The notes beneath the pieces are model-generated. The model made no database searches. It was not told the origin of the DNA and saw only the letters and a list, made by a program, of their open reading frames with translations. Below, one piece after another: positions 39,566-48,489 of a stretch of DNA of 64,000 bases. The translations under genes were made by a program, and so were the position numbers. Position 1 is the stretch's first letter. Every line of letters begins with the position of its first letter. The stretch is taken from positions 1 to 64,000 of the forward strand of contig OZ006967.1 of NCBI GenBank assembly GCA_963930955.1. Reading direction: 5' to 3'. Source of the DNA: Scatomonas sp963930955. GTDB lineage: Bacteria; Bacillota; Clostridia; Lachnospirales; Lachnospiraceae.

Positions 39566-40744
39566 TTATTTTCTGTTCTTCAGGAAATCCGGGATCTGAA
39601 TGTCCTTTTTCGGTACATTGCTGGTGATAGGACCGGATTTGGGAATATTAAAGCTGGGAGCCTGCTGAGACTGTGCCTGGGCCTGCTGGGGCATCTGGAA
39701 GGTGGGCATCTTAAAGCCCGCGTTATTGAAAGCGTTCTTCTTAGATGCATCTGCAGACTTTCTTGCGTCAGCCACACTGGCCTGTCTTGCGGTAGCATCG
39801 TCCAGACCGGTAGCGATGACGGTGATCTTGGCAGTATCCGGAATGGAGTCATCGTACAGGGCTCCAAAGATAATATTGGCATCCTCGCCTGCCAGATTCT
39901 GTACGTAGCTGGCCGCGTCGTTGGCATCCATCAGAGAGATGTCGCCGGAAATATTGATGATCACATGGGAAGCGCCCTGAATTGTAGTCTCCAGCAGCGG
40001 GCTGGCCACAGCCTGCTGTACAGCCTCCAGAGCCTTGTCGTCGCCCTTTGCCTCTCCGATACCGATGTGGGCAATACCCTTGTCCGTCATAACGGTCTGT
40101 ACATCGGCAAAGTCCAGATTGATCAGAGCCGGCAGATTGATCAGGTCTGTAATACCCTGAACGGCCTGCTGCAGCACTTCATCCGCCTTGCGCAGAGCCT
40201 CGGGCATGGTGGTTCTCCGGTCTACGATCTCCAGAAGTTTGTCATTGGGGATTACGATCAGTGTATCCACATTCTGTTTCAGTTTTTCGATACCCATAAG
40301 GGCGTTGCTCATACGGGTTTTGGCCTCGAAACGGAAGGGTTTTGTCACAACACCTACTGTAAGGATTCCCATTTCCTTAGCCAGGCCGGCCACTACCGGC
40401 GCGGCGCCGGTTCCGGTTCCGCCGCCCATACCGCAGGTAACAAATACCATGTCGGCGCCTTCCATCAGCTGCTTCAGATCGTCAACACTCTCCTCTGCCG
40501 CCTTTTCGCCTACCTCCGGCTTAGCGCCGGCTCCCAGACCCTTGGTAACCTTCTCCCCGATCTGAAGGACCGTGGGAGCCTTGCACAGGGTCAGCGCCTG
40601 CTTATCTGTATTGACACCGACGAACTCTACTCCGCCGATGGTTTCCTCAACCATTCTGTTGACGGCATTGTTTCCGGCTCCGCCAACGCCGATTACAATA
40701 ATTTTTGCGGAAGATTCCGCTTCGTTTGTCATGATCTCTAACAA
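39566..40744 (-). CDS. ftsZ: Cell division GTPase FtsZ
   Basis: 392 residues. Tubulin signature GMGGGTGTGAAPV, N-terminal IIVIGVGGAGNNAVNRM, T7 loop NLDFADVQTVM, and the C-terminal peptide KKDIQIPDFLKNRK that binds partners. The start is TTG 40744 (MLEIMTNEAES), with AAAGGAGG 7 bases upstream, as in related clostridia; ATG 40732 is the alternative. Last gene of the division cluster, with its own promoter. Confidence 0.95.
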   Translation of the reverse strand: MLEIMTNEAESSAKIIVIGVGGAGNNAVNRMVEETIGGVEFVGVNTDKQALTLCKAPTVLQIGEKVTKGLGAGAKPEVGEKAAEESVDDLKQLMEGADMVFVTCGMGGGTGTGAAPVVAGLAKEMGILTVGVVTKPFRFEAKTRMSNALMGIEKLKQNVDTLIVIPNDKLLEIVDRRTTMPEALRKADEVLQQAVQGITDLINLPALINLDFADVQTVMTDKGIAHIGIGEAKGDDKALEAVQQAVASPLLETTIQGASHVIINISGDISLMDANDAASYVQNLAGEDANIIFGALYDDSIPDTAKITVIATGLDDATARQASVADARKSADASKKNAFNNAGFKMPTFQMPQQAQAQSQQAPSFNIPKSGPITSNVPKKDIQIPDFLKNRK

Positions 40745-40879
40745 AGTACTTCCTCCTTTACGGCAGTTCTGCCTGTTTATAATCTCCTCGTAAAGTATTT
40801 CCCCACAGAGAAACCCCTGTGTTCTCAGCCTCGTTCTTTCTATATCCGTGCCGGACATACCGGCGCCACATATAGGTAT

Positions 40880-40908
40880 ATAATATAATTATTCCAAAAA
40901 ATTATCAA
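40880..40908 (-). promoter_or_regulatory. ftsZ promoter
   Basis: Minus strand TTGATA (40903-40908) and TATTAT (40880-40885), spacing 17, in an AT-rich gap. The 136-base leader contains a GCCGG/CCGGC hairpin. Confidence 0.75.
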
Positions 40909-40957
40909 CCTCTTTTTTGGATTTTTTCCTGACTTTTTTCCGTTCCGAAAAGCCCGG

Positions 40958-41797
40958 TCAATTCTGGCTGAAAACGATATTCTGGGTGTCTTCCGTAAAA
41001 TCCTCCAGATGCAGAACCCCTGACATCCCCTCCAGTTCCGGAAGGATCGCGGACACACGGGTCATCTTTTCCTCCAGATCCGTATCGGTTCCCAGTTCCA
41101 CCTGGATTTCTCCGTAATACAGAGATACGGAAAGGTCCTCTCCGAATACGATCCGATCTGCCTGCAGCCCATCTCTCTCCATCATCCGCACCAGCGCCAG
41201 AATGGTATTGAACACAGAGGCGTTCTCCACCTCCAGGATCTCGCCTGCGGCTGCTCTGTCATAGGACAGACCCTCTACCAGCGGCACATCTGCCAGAGAG
41301 GGGCTGGGCCTCTGGGTCTGATCCGGCCGTGAGGAATCCCCTGTCTCTGCATTTTCGCCGCTCTCCGCCAGGGAGGTTCCTCCCGGCTCATTCACTTCCG
41401 TTTCATGGACAGCTTCCAGCACCAGGCCATCCTTGTCAAAATAGTAGCGGATCCCGTTCTGCACCACATATCCAATTGGATGTTTTTCCGTAACAAAAAG
41501 GCGCACGCTGTCCCGGTTCAGGTATTCCACCTCTACAGATTCCATAAAGGGAACCTCTTCCAGGTCTACCCGCTGCCGGAAAAAAGAAAGAAATACGGAA
41601 TTGTGATCCAAAAATCCCGTAATGGTCATCTCCTGGATCTCCTCCTGGCTGTATCTGGTATTTCCCACCACTTCGATATTCCGAATGTAAAACAACCCCC
41701 AGAAAATCAGCACAGCGGCCGCTATTCCTCCGAAAACAGACAGGCCGATGATTCTCCTGGTCTTTTTCGGCAGTCGTTTCTTCTTTTCTCTGCTCAT
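40958..41797 (-). CDS. ftsQ: Division protein FtsQ/DivIB
   Basis: 279 residues: basic cytoplasmic tail, one membrane span (about 17-37, GLSVFGGIAAAVLIFWGLF), a POTRA domain (FYIRNIEVVGNTRYSQEEI) and the FtsQ domain (VEYLNRDSVRLFVTEKHPIGYV). A Ser/Glu-rich insert lies at about 140-170. Stabilises FtsL and the septal synthase. AGGAG precedes ATG 41797; 13 bases after murA. Confidence 0.88.
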   Translation of the reverse strand: MSREKKKRLPKKTRRIIGLSVFGGIAAAVLIFWGLFYIRNIEVVGNTRYSQEEIQEMTITGFLDHNSVFLSFFRQRVDLEEVPFMESVEVEYLNRDSVRLFVTEKHPIGYVVQNGIRYYFDKDGLVLEAVHETEVNEPGGTSLAESGENAETGDSSRPDQTQRPSPSLADVPLVEGLSYDRAAAGEILEVENASVFNTILALVRMMERDGLQADRIVFGEDLSVSLYYGEIQVELGTDTDLEEKMTRVSAILPELEGMSGVLHLEDFTEDTQNIVFSQN

Positions 41798-41810
41798 AGT
41801 CACTCCTGTT

Positions 41811-43061
41811 TTAACGAAGAAGGCTGACGCAGCCTCCCAGCATGGTAAGATTCTTTTCGATCTGCTGATATCCCCGCTCCACATATCCGGAATTCTCTAC
41901 TTCTGTAATTCCGGAGGCCGCCAGGCCTGCCAGGATCAGCGCGGCTCCGCCCCGGAGATCTCCTGCCGCCACCCGGGCCCCGGTAAGAGCGCCGCCCCGG
42001 ATCACCAGTTCTCTCCCCTGCACACAGATATCCGCCCCCAGTTTCCGCATCTCCAGGGCCGCCTGATAGCGGTCCTCAAAAATGTTTTCCCGGATTCGCC
42101 CCTCCCCCTCCAGCGCCGCGCACACAGCAGCCAGCGGGGACTGCAGGTCTGTGGGAAAAGCCGGATAACTGCCGGTAGCCGTTCGCAGGAGGATCTTCCG
42201 GATCCGCCTGCTGTCCGTAAACAGTGTACCACTATTTACTTTATATTGTCCACCCATTTCCCGGTACAGTTCCAGCAGAGCGCTCATTTCTTCTGCGGGA
42301 GCTCCTTCCAAAGCTACCGTTCCCCGGGTGGCGGCCCCTGCCAGCAGATAGGTTCCCGCCGCGATCCGGTCTCCGGGTACTTCCATTTCTGCCGGATACA
42401 GCTCTTTTCTTCCCTGTATCCGGACTGTTCCGCTCTCTTCTCCCTGGATAGAGGCTCCCATCCGCCGCAGAAAGCGGCACAGATGCAGGATTTCCGGCTC
42501 TCTGGCACAGTTTTCAAGACAGGTTTCCCCCTCTGCCAGTACAGCGGCCAGAATGCCGTTTTCCGTGGCCCCCACGCTGACTCTGGGAAAGCTATGGCTG
42601 CAGCCTTTCAGGTGTTCCGCCGCCGCTGTGATCCCCTCCTCTGTCTCCCGGAGTTCTGCTCCCAGTCTGCCAAGAACCGCCAGATGCAGGTCCACCGGCC
42701 GCTGGCCGATGGCGCAGCCTCCCGGATAGCAGACGGAAGCCTCACCCAGCCGGGGCAGCAGGCCTCCCAGCAAAAAAACAGAGGAGCGCATTTTGTCTCC
42801 ATACGCCCCCGGGATTTTTCCTGTGACAATATCACTGCAGTCCAGAAAAAGGTCCTCCCCCTGCCACCAGGTTCTGGCTCCGGTATACCGCAGGATCTCC
42901 TCCATACACCGGACATCGTCTATTCTGGGGCAGCGCTTTAAGATCACGGTTCCCTTCTGCAGCAGGGAAGCTGCCATCATGGGCAGAGCAGCATTTTTGG
43001 AGCCCTGCACCCGGACACGGCCATTCAGCCTGCGCCCTCCCTCTATTCGATATCGTCCCAC
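41811..43061 (-). CDS. murA: UDP-N-acetylglucosamine 1-carboxyvinyltransferase
   Basis: 416 residues, first committed step of peptidoglycan precursor synthesis. Substrate residues K22/N23 in QGSKNAALP and catalytic loop Cys116 in YPGGCAIGQRPVDLH (fosfomycin target) are present, so it should be active and fosfomycin-sensitive at that position. GTG start 43061 with AGGAG 8 bases upstream. It occupies the spot between ftsW and ftsQ where murG is common. Confidence 0.93.
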   Translation of the reverse strand: MGRYRIEGGRRLNGRVRVQGSKNAALPMMAASLLQKGTVILKRCPRIDDVRCMEEILRYTGARTWWQGEDLFLDCSDIVTGKIPGAYGDKMRSSVFLLGGLLPRLGEASVCYPGGCAIGQRPVDLHLAVLGRLGAELRETEEGITAAAEHLKGCSHSFPRVSVGATENGILAAVLAEGETCLENCAREPEILHLCRFLRRMGASIQGEESGTVRIQGRKELYPAEMEVPGDRIAAGTYLLAGAATRGTVALEGAPAEEMSALLELYREMGGQYKVNSGTLFTDSRRIRKILLRTATGSYPAFPTDLQSPLAAVCAALEGEGRIRENIFEDRYQAALEMRKLGADICVQGRELVIRGGALTGARVAAGDLRGGAALILAGLAASGITEVENSGYVERGYQQIEKNLTMLGGCVSLLR

Positions 43062-43094
43062 GGCTGTCGCTCCTGTATAGACCTTCTCATAATA

Positions 43095-44207
43095 TCATAT
43101 GCTCCTGGCCGCAATCTGCCCGTAAAAATTAGCAGTTCTGGACACCGACAGCGCCAGGCCCATCTCTGCCAGCAGAAACACCACAGAGGTACCCCCGTAG
43201 CTGATAAAAGGAAGGGTGATCCCGGTGTTGGGAATCGTATTGGTAACCACGGCAATGTTCAAAACCACCTGGACCGCAATATGGCTCATGATCCCGGCAG
43301 CCAGCAGAGCGCCGGTCAGATCCCGGGCGTGGGTGGCGATCACCATCAGCCTCCAGATCACCAGGGCGAAAACCAGCATCAGCAGCAGGGCGCCGGTGAG
43401 GCCCGTCTCTTCACAGATAATGGAAAAAATCATATCGTTCTGAGCCTCCGGCACAAATCCCAGCTTCTGCAGAGAATTTCCCAGTCCTTTTCCGAAAATG
43501 CCTCCGCTGCCGATGGCATACAGCCCCTGAATCGTCTGAAATCCTTTTTCGTAAGCTTCCGGATTTCTCCAGACTGCCAGGCGCTCCAGACGGTAGCTCT
43601 CCACACTTAAAAAAACTGCCAGAAAAGCCGCTGCCGCCCCTCCCATCCATAGAAAAGGCAGGTAACGGGGATTGGACACGAAGATCGTGATCATGGCCAC
43701 CGCCAGAATAATCACCGCCGTGCTCAGATTGTTGGAGCCTACCAGGGCCGCAATGGGAAGGATGCTGCCAAGGATCAGGAACATGAACCGGAAGCTGTCC
43801 GTCCGGCTCCGGCTCCGCTGGACCACCCAGGCCAGAAACAGGATCACCGCCACCTTGGCAAATTCCGAGGGCTGAAAGGACAGGGGGCCCAGGGCCAGCC
43901 ATCTCCGGGAGCCGTTGATTTCCCGGCCCGCAAAGAGCACCGCTGTGGAAAGGCCCAGAGAGGCCAGATAAAAAAAAGGAGCTCCCTTTACCAGAACCCG
44001 GTAATCCCTTCTGGAGATCACCCACATCCCCAGAATCCCCAGTCCTGTGGCAAAGGCCTGTTTTTTAAAATAATAGGCCGGGTCATGAAATTTTACCCGG
44101 CCATTATACGCGCTGGTGCTGTACAGCAGAAGCAGTCCGCAGACTGCCAGCAGGATCACCAGCAGAAATAACGCTGTATCAAATTTTTTTCTTTCGGAAT
44201 GCCCCAT
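43095..44207 (-). CDS. ftsW: FtsW/RodA/SpoVE family lipid II polymerase
   Basis: 370 residues, about ten membrane spans. SEDS motifs seen: NGSRRWLALGPLSFQPSEFAKVAVI, NNLSTAVIILAVAM, YAIGSGGIFGKGLGNSLQKLGFVPEAQNDMIFSIICEE and NTGITLPFISYGGTSVV. Septal glycosyltransferase that works with a class B PBP. SpoVE is an alternative name; position in the dcw cluster supports FtsW/SpoVE. 73 bases after murD. Confidence 0.92.
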   Translation of the reverse strand: MGHSERKKFDTALFLLVILLAVCGLLLLYSTSAYNGRVKFHDPAYYFKKQAFATGLGILGMWVISRRDYRVLVKGAPFFYLASLGLSTAVLFAGREINGSRRWLALGPLSFQPSEFAKVAVILFLAWVVQRSRSRTDSFRFMFLILGSILPIAALVGSNNLSTAVIILAVAMITIFVSNPRYLPFLWMGGAAAAFLAVFLSVESYRLERLAVWRNPEAYEKGFQTIQGLYAIGSGGIFGKGLGNSLQKLGFVPEAQNDMIFSIICEETGLTGALLLMLVFALVIWRLMVIATHARDLTGALLAAGIMSHIAVQVVLNIAVVTNTIPNTGITLPFISYGGTSVVFLLAEMGLALSVSRTANFYGQIAARSI

Positions 44208-44280
44208 AGGCCGGCCTCCCGGGCTGTTCTCCCTATATCCTATGGATGGGCGCTTCCGATTATGCCGGCCGGAACGGGGC

Positions 44281-45636
44281 TTACAGCTCCCCTACATATT
44301 TTTTAAAGAGATCTCCTCTCTCCTCGTAGCTTTTAAACTGATCCCAGCTGGCGCAGGCCGGGGACAGCAGCACCGCGTCTCCCCTTTCCGCATGCTCCGC
44401 GCAGACCCGCACCGCTTCCGCCAGATCTCCGCAGAAAAGGATCTTCTCCCGGGGGAATCCATGTTCCAGAGCTTCCCCGGCAATCTTCTCCCGGGTAGCT
44501 CCTATCAGAACCAGATACTTGACTCTGCCCTGGAAGCTGTCGATCCACTCCCCGTAAGTAGACTGCTTGTCATATCCGCCGCCGATCAGCAGAGTGGGCC
44601 GCACCATGGCCTGAATCCCCTTAATAGCCGCGTCGGGATTGGTTCCTTTGGAGTCATTGTAATACTTAACGCCCCGTTTCTCCGCCACATATTCGATGCG
44701 GTGCTCCACGCCGGAAAACTCGCAGACCACCCGGCGGATCGTTTCTACGGACACGCCTGCGTAATAGGCCATGGCCGCGGCAGTCATAACATTTTCATAA
44801 TTGTGCAGGCCCAGAAGCTTCAGATCTCCCGTGCGCACCAGGGGGATTTCTCTCTCTTTGTCCCGCAGAACGATCATATCCCGTTCCAGGCAGATCCCCT
44901 GTTTCAGAGACCGGCTGCTGGAAAAATACACGGCCCGGCAGGACAGGCTTTCTCCGAAGGAGCGCAGTACCGGATCCTCGTAATTCAGCACACAGACGTC
45001 CTCATCTCTCTGATTTTCCGCAATCCGCTCTTTTACCCGGATATACTCCTCCATGGTGTGGTGACGGTTCAGGTGGTCTTCTGTAATATTGGTAATCGCG
45101 CTGACCGACGGATGAAACGTATCAATGGTCTCCAGCTGAAAGCTGCTGATCTCCGCCACAGTCACGGCTTCCTGACTTTGTTCCAGAACCACGCCTGTAT
45201 AGGGATTGCCGATATTGCCTACCACATAAACCTCCGGGCAGGCCGCCTTCATAATCTCCCCCAGCAGGGCTGTGGAAGTGGTTTTTCCATTCGTACCGGT
45301 AATGGCCAGGACTCTGCCCTTTCCCAGACGGAAGGCCAGTTCCACCTCTCCCCAGACGGGGATTCCCCGGGAGCGGAATTCTTCCACCAGCGGCTGATCG
45401 CAGGGAACTCCGGGACTCATAACTATCAGTTCCAGGGAATTCATCAGTTCCTCCGGAACCTGTCCCAGGCAGATTTCCGCCGGACACTCCAGCTGCTTCA
45501 GAACCTCCTGCCGGTCCAGCCCCTGATTGCTGTCAAAAATCACCGGACAGGCTCCCAGCTTCTGCAGAAGCCCTGCCGCCCCGATTCCGCTTTTTCCGGA
45601 ACCGAAAACCAGCACTTTTTTATTCTTCCAATCCAT
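44281..45636 (-). CDS. murD: UDP-MurNAc-L-alanine:D-glutamate ligase
   Basis: 451 residues. ATP loop TGTNGKTT at 113-120, then EISSFQLETID, NITEDHLNRH and the C-terminal DSKGTNPDAA. It adds D-Glu to the growing peptide. GGAGG lies 9 bases before ATG 45636, 26 bases after mraY. Confidence 0.95.
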   Translation of the reverse strand: MDWKNKKVLVFGSGKSGIGAAGLLQKLGACPVIFDSNQGLDRQEVLKQLECPAEICLGQVPEELMNSLELIVMSPGVPCDQPLVEEFRSRGIPVWGEVELAFRLGKGRVLAITGTNGKTTSTALLGEIMKAACPEVYVVGNIGNPYTGVVLEQSQEAVTVAEISSFQLETIDTFHPSVSAITNITEDHLNRHHTMEEYIRVKERIAENQRDEDVCVLNYEDPVLRSFGESLSCRAVYFSSSRSLKQGICLERDMIVLRDKEREIPLVRTGDLKLLGLHNYENVMTAAAMAYYAGVSVETIRRVVCEFSGVEHRIEYVAEKRGVKYYNDSKGTNPDAAIKGIQAMVRPTLLIGGGYDKQSTYGEWIDSFQGRVKYLVLIGATREKIAGEALEHGFPREKILFCGDLAEAVRVCAEHAERGDAVLLSPACASWDQFKSYEERGDLFKKYVGEL

Positions 45637-45662
45637 ATGTATCTTCCTCCTGTTTCCTGCCT

Positions 45663-46619
45663 TTATACCCCGGCCAGGGCGATCAGGCAGAGTATAGCGG
45701 TAATAATGGAGAAGACCGCCACAATCCGGGTCTCCGACCACCCGCACAGTTCAAAATGATGATGAATGGGGGACATCTTAAACAGCCGCTTCCCGTGTGT
45801 CAGCTTAAAATATGTAACCTGAAGCATAACGGAAACCAGCTCCGCCACGTAGATCAGTCCTACCAGAATGATAAACAGCGGCATGTTCATCATATAAGCC
45901 GCTCCGGCCACAAAACCTCCCAGAGCCAGGGAACCTGTATCTCCCATAAAAACTTTAGCCGGAAATACGTTGAACACCAGAAAGCCCATCAGGCTTCCCA
46001 CTACCGCGCAGGTAATGGGTTCCAGTCCCGTCTCTCTTCCCACAGCCACCACGGTAAAAAACACCGCTACCATAATCGTCACGCTGGAAGCCAGGCCATC
46101 CAGCCCGTCCGTAAAATTCACCGCATTGACAGTACCGATGACCGCAATAAACAGCAGGGGTACAGCCAGCCAGCCGATATCCACCGCTAATCCGCCGGAA
46201 AAAGGAATCAGAAGTTTCAGAGAAACCTCTGAAAAACGGATCATGTAAAATGCGAAGATCCCGGTGACTATGATCTGGCAGAGCATTTTCTGCCAGGGCA
46301 GCAGCCCGTCAGACCGGTGGAGAACCACCTTCAGATAATCATCCAGGAAGCCGATCAGTCCAAATCCCAGCATCAGGAACAGTACCGGGGCGATCTGGGG
46401 ATGATCCCCCACAAAGAAAAGACAGGTGACAGTAGTGGCGATCAAAAAGATCACGCCGCCCATGGTAGGGGTCCCCGCCTTCTTCAAATGGGACTTCACC
46501 CCTTCCTCTCTCTCGGTCTGATCCATTTTCAGCCGGCGGAGAAAGGGAATTACCACAGGCCCCAGAAGCACGCTGATGGCAAAAGAAACGATCACCGGAA
46601 TCACGATTGTTAAACTCAT
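45663..46619 (-). CDS. mraY: Phospho-MurNAc-pentapeptide transferase
   Basis: 318 residues, ten spans. Catalytic and Mg motifs KKAGTPTMGG, GFLDDYLKV, NFTDGLDGLA and FMGDTGSLALGG, plus the cytoplasmic HHHFELCGWSE. Makes lipid I. GAGGTG precedes ATG 46619. It has its own promoter at 46673-46701 inside the cluster. Confidence 0.96.
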   Translation of the reverse strand: MSLTIVIPVIVSFAISVLLGPVVIPFLRRLKMDQTEREEGVKSHLKKAGTPTMGGVIFLIATTVTCLFFVGDHPQIAPVLFLMLGFGLIGFLDDYLKVVLHRSDGLLPWQKMLCQIIVTGIFAFYMIRFSEVSLKLLIPFSGGLAVDIGWLAVPLLFIAVIGTVNAVNFTDGLDGLASSVTIMVAVFFTVVAVGRETGLEPITCAVVGSLMGFLVFNVFPAKVFMGDTGSLALGGFVAGAAYMMNMPLFIILVGLIYVAELVSVMLQVTYFKLTHGKRLFKMSPIHHHFELCGWSETRIVAVFSIITAILCLIALAGV

Positions 46620-46672
46620 ACTTCACCTCTTCAAATGTATTGCCGGAACCGGAAGGCCTCCGGCCGTTTATC

Positions 46673-46701
46673 AGTATATAGCTTTTTCCGCCAAGAATCA
46701 A
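46673..46701 (-). promoter_or_regulatory. Internal promoter before mraY
   Basis: Minus strand TTGATT (46696-46701) and TATACT (46673-46678), spacing 17. The -35 overlaps the last codons of the upstream PBP gene. Confidence 0.75.
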
Positions 46702-48431
46702 CCGTTTTCCTTGTTTATTCCCAGATAGGGAAGCACATTGGCATAAATATCCCGGAGCACCGGAGCGGCAATGGTTCCCCCGTAGTACACCCCCTGGGGA
46801 TCATAGATAATGCAGAGTCCCAGAATCTGCGGATCCTCCGCCGGGGCAAAACCCAGAAAAGAAGAAATATATTGATTGGCGCTTCTTGGCAGAGTCTGAG
46901 AGGTGGCGGTTTTTCCTCCGATGCTGTATCCCTGGATATACGCGTTTTTTCCGGAGCCCTCCGCTACCACGCTTTCCAGAATCTGCCGCACCGTCCCGGA
47001 TGTTTCCCCGGAAAGAATTCCCTGCTCTGTTTCGTATTCCAGGGTTTCCACCACCCTTCCTTCCCGGTCCAGCACTTCCACCCCGAAATGGGGTGTGATC
47101 CGCTTTCCTCCGTTGATCAGAGAACTGACCGTAGCCGCCAGCCGCAGAGGCGTAATCTGAAAACCCTGTCCAAAGGAAAGGGTGGCCAGTTCTACCTGCC
47201 CCATAGCTTCCTGCCGGTGCATAATGGTGGAGGCCTCCCCGGGGAGATCCACCCCGGTGCTGCGGAACAGATCAAACTGGCGGAAATACCGGTAATAATT
47301 TTCTACTCCCAGCCGCAGTCCCACCTCAATAAATACCGGATTGCAGGAGTTCTGAGCTCCCTGTACAAAGGTTTCCGCTCCGTGCCCTGTCCGCTGATGG
47401 CAGCGGATCCGCCGGTCCTCCACGATCTTGTAGCCCGGACAAAAGAAGGAATCCTCCGGAGATACGACTCCCTCCTCCAGTCCCGCGGACATGGTAATGA
47501 TTTTAAAGGTGGAGCCCGGCTCATAGGTATCGCTGACACAGGGATTTCTCCACATCCGGTTCTGACGCTCCAGGATCTCTTCCTGTGTAAGTTCTTCCGT
47601 GCTTTCTCCGGTGTTCAGGGTGAAGGGATCGTTCAGATCGAATTCCGGCACATTTACGCAGGCATAGATTTCTCCATTCTGAGGGTTCATCAGCAAAATA
47701 GAAACTCCCTCCGCCTGCTTCTCCTCCATCACCTTATAGGCCGCCTGCTGGCAGTACTCCTGAATATTCCTGTCCAGACTGATCCGCAGATCATAGCCCG
47801 GGGCCGGCTCCACCCGGCTCTCGCCGATCTGGGAAAGCTCAATTCCCCTGGCGTCTGTGGTTGTAAGGATCTTGCCGTTGATCCCTTTGAGCACTTCTTC
47901 ATATTCCACTTCCAGGCCGATGATTCCCTGGTTGTCTCCCCCGGTAAACCCCAGGACCTTAGAAGCCAGTTGGCCAAAAGGATAATACCGCTTCGAATCC
48001 TCGTCCACCTTTACTCCTGCGTAGCCGTATTCCCGGATCCGGTCGCCGGTTTCCTTATCCACGTTGGATTTAATTCTTTCCATAGAAGAATTTTTTTCCA
48101 CCCTGGCCCTGGCAGTTTCCTGGCTGATTCCCAGCTCCCGGACCAGCATGGCGATTACCGCCTCCGGTTCCCGGATCTGGCTGTGGATCACGGAAATCGT
48201 ACAGACAGTTTTATTATCCGCCAGCACCTGCCCGCCGGCGTCCAGGATCCTGCCCCGGGCAGCCTTGATCTCACGTTCCCTCTCATGGAGATCATCCGCC
48301 CGGGCGGAATAATACTCGGAACGGAACACCATCAGATAAAAAAGCCGGCCCCCCAGCCCCAGCAGCAGCCCCATAGAAAGGAAAAAGACCACGGCCACCT
48401 TCTTTTTATTGGATGCTTTATTTTTCCGCAT
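46698..48431 (-). CDS. Class B penicillin-binding protein, SpoVD/FtsI type
   Basis: 577 residues: short cytoplasmic tail, membrane span (about 11-32), pedestal, transpeptidase. Active-site serine motif STFK in YEPGSTFKIITM, second motif SCN, but the third motif reads KTAT (IGGKTATSQTLPR) instead of the usual KTGT. No PASTA domain. Second of two adjacent PBPs, so one may be division-specific and this one SpoVD-like for the spore cortex. Its ATG directly follows the T-tract of a terminator-like hairpin. Confidence 0.9.
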   Translation of the reverse strand: MRKNKASNKKKVAVVFFLSMGLLLGLGGRLFYLMVFRSEYYSARADDLHEREREIKAARGRILDAGGQVLADNKTVCTISVIHSQIREPEAVIAMLVRELGISQETARARVEKNSSMERIKSNVDKETGDRIREYGYAGVKVDEDSKRYYPFGQLASKVLGFTGGDNQGIIGLEVEYEEVLKGINGKILTTTDARGIELSQIGESRVEPAPGYDLRISLDRNIQEYCQQAAYKVMEEKQAEGVSILLMNPQNGEIYACVNVPEFDLNDPFTLNTGESTEELTQEEILERQNRMWRNPCVSDTYEPGSTFKIITMSAGLEEGVVSPEDSFFCPGYKIVEDRRIRCHQRTGHGAETFVQGAQNSCNPVFIEVGLRLGVENYYRYFRQFDLFRSTGVDLPGEASTIMHRQEAMGQVELATLSFGQGFQITPLRLAATVSSLINGGKRITPHFGVEVLDREGRVVETLEYETEQGILSGETSGTVRQILESVVAEGSGKNAYIQGYSIGGKTATSQTLPRSANQYISSFLGFAPAEDPQILGLCIIYDPQGVYYGGTIAAPVLRDIYANVLPYLGINKENG

Positions 48432-48482
48432 AAAAAACCCCCGCAGGAACTGTCATTTATGTATATGGCAGTCCCCGGGGGG
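48432..48482 (-). terminator. Terminator-like hairpin abutting a PBP start codon
   Basis: Minus strand: the arm CCCCCCGGGGACTG (48482-48469) pairs with CAGTTCCTGCGGGGG with one bulge, followed by TTTTTT (48437-48432) and immediately ATG 48431. The GGGGG at the 3' arm is also the only candidate ribosome site for that gene. Confidence 0.75.
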
Positions 48483-48489
48483 TTATGCG

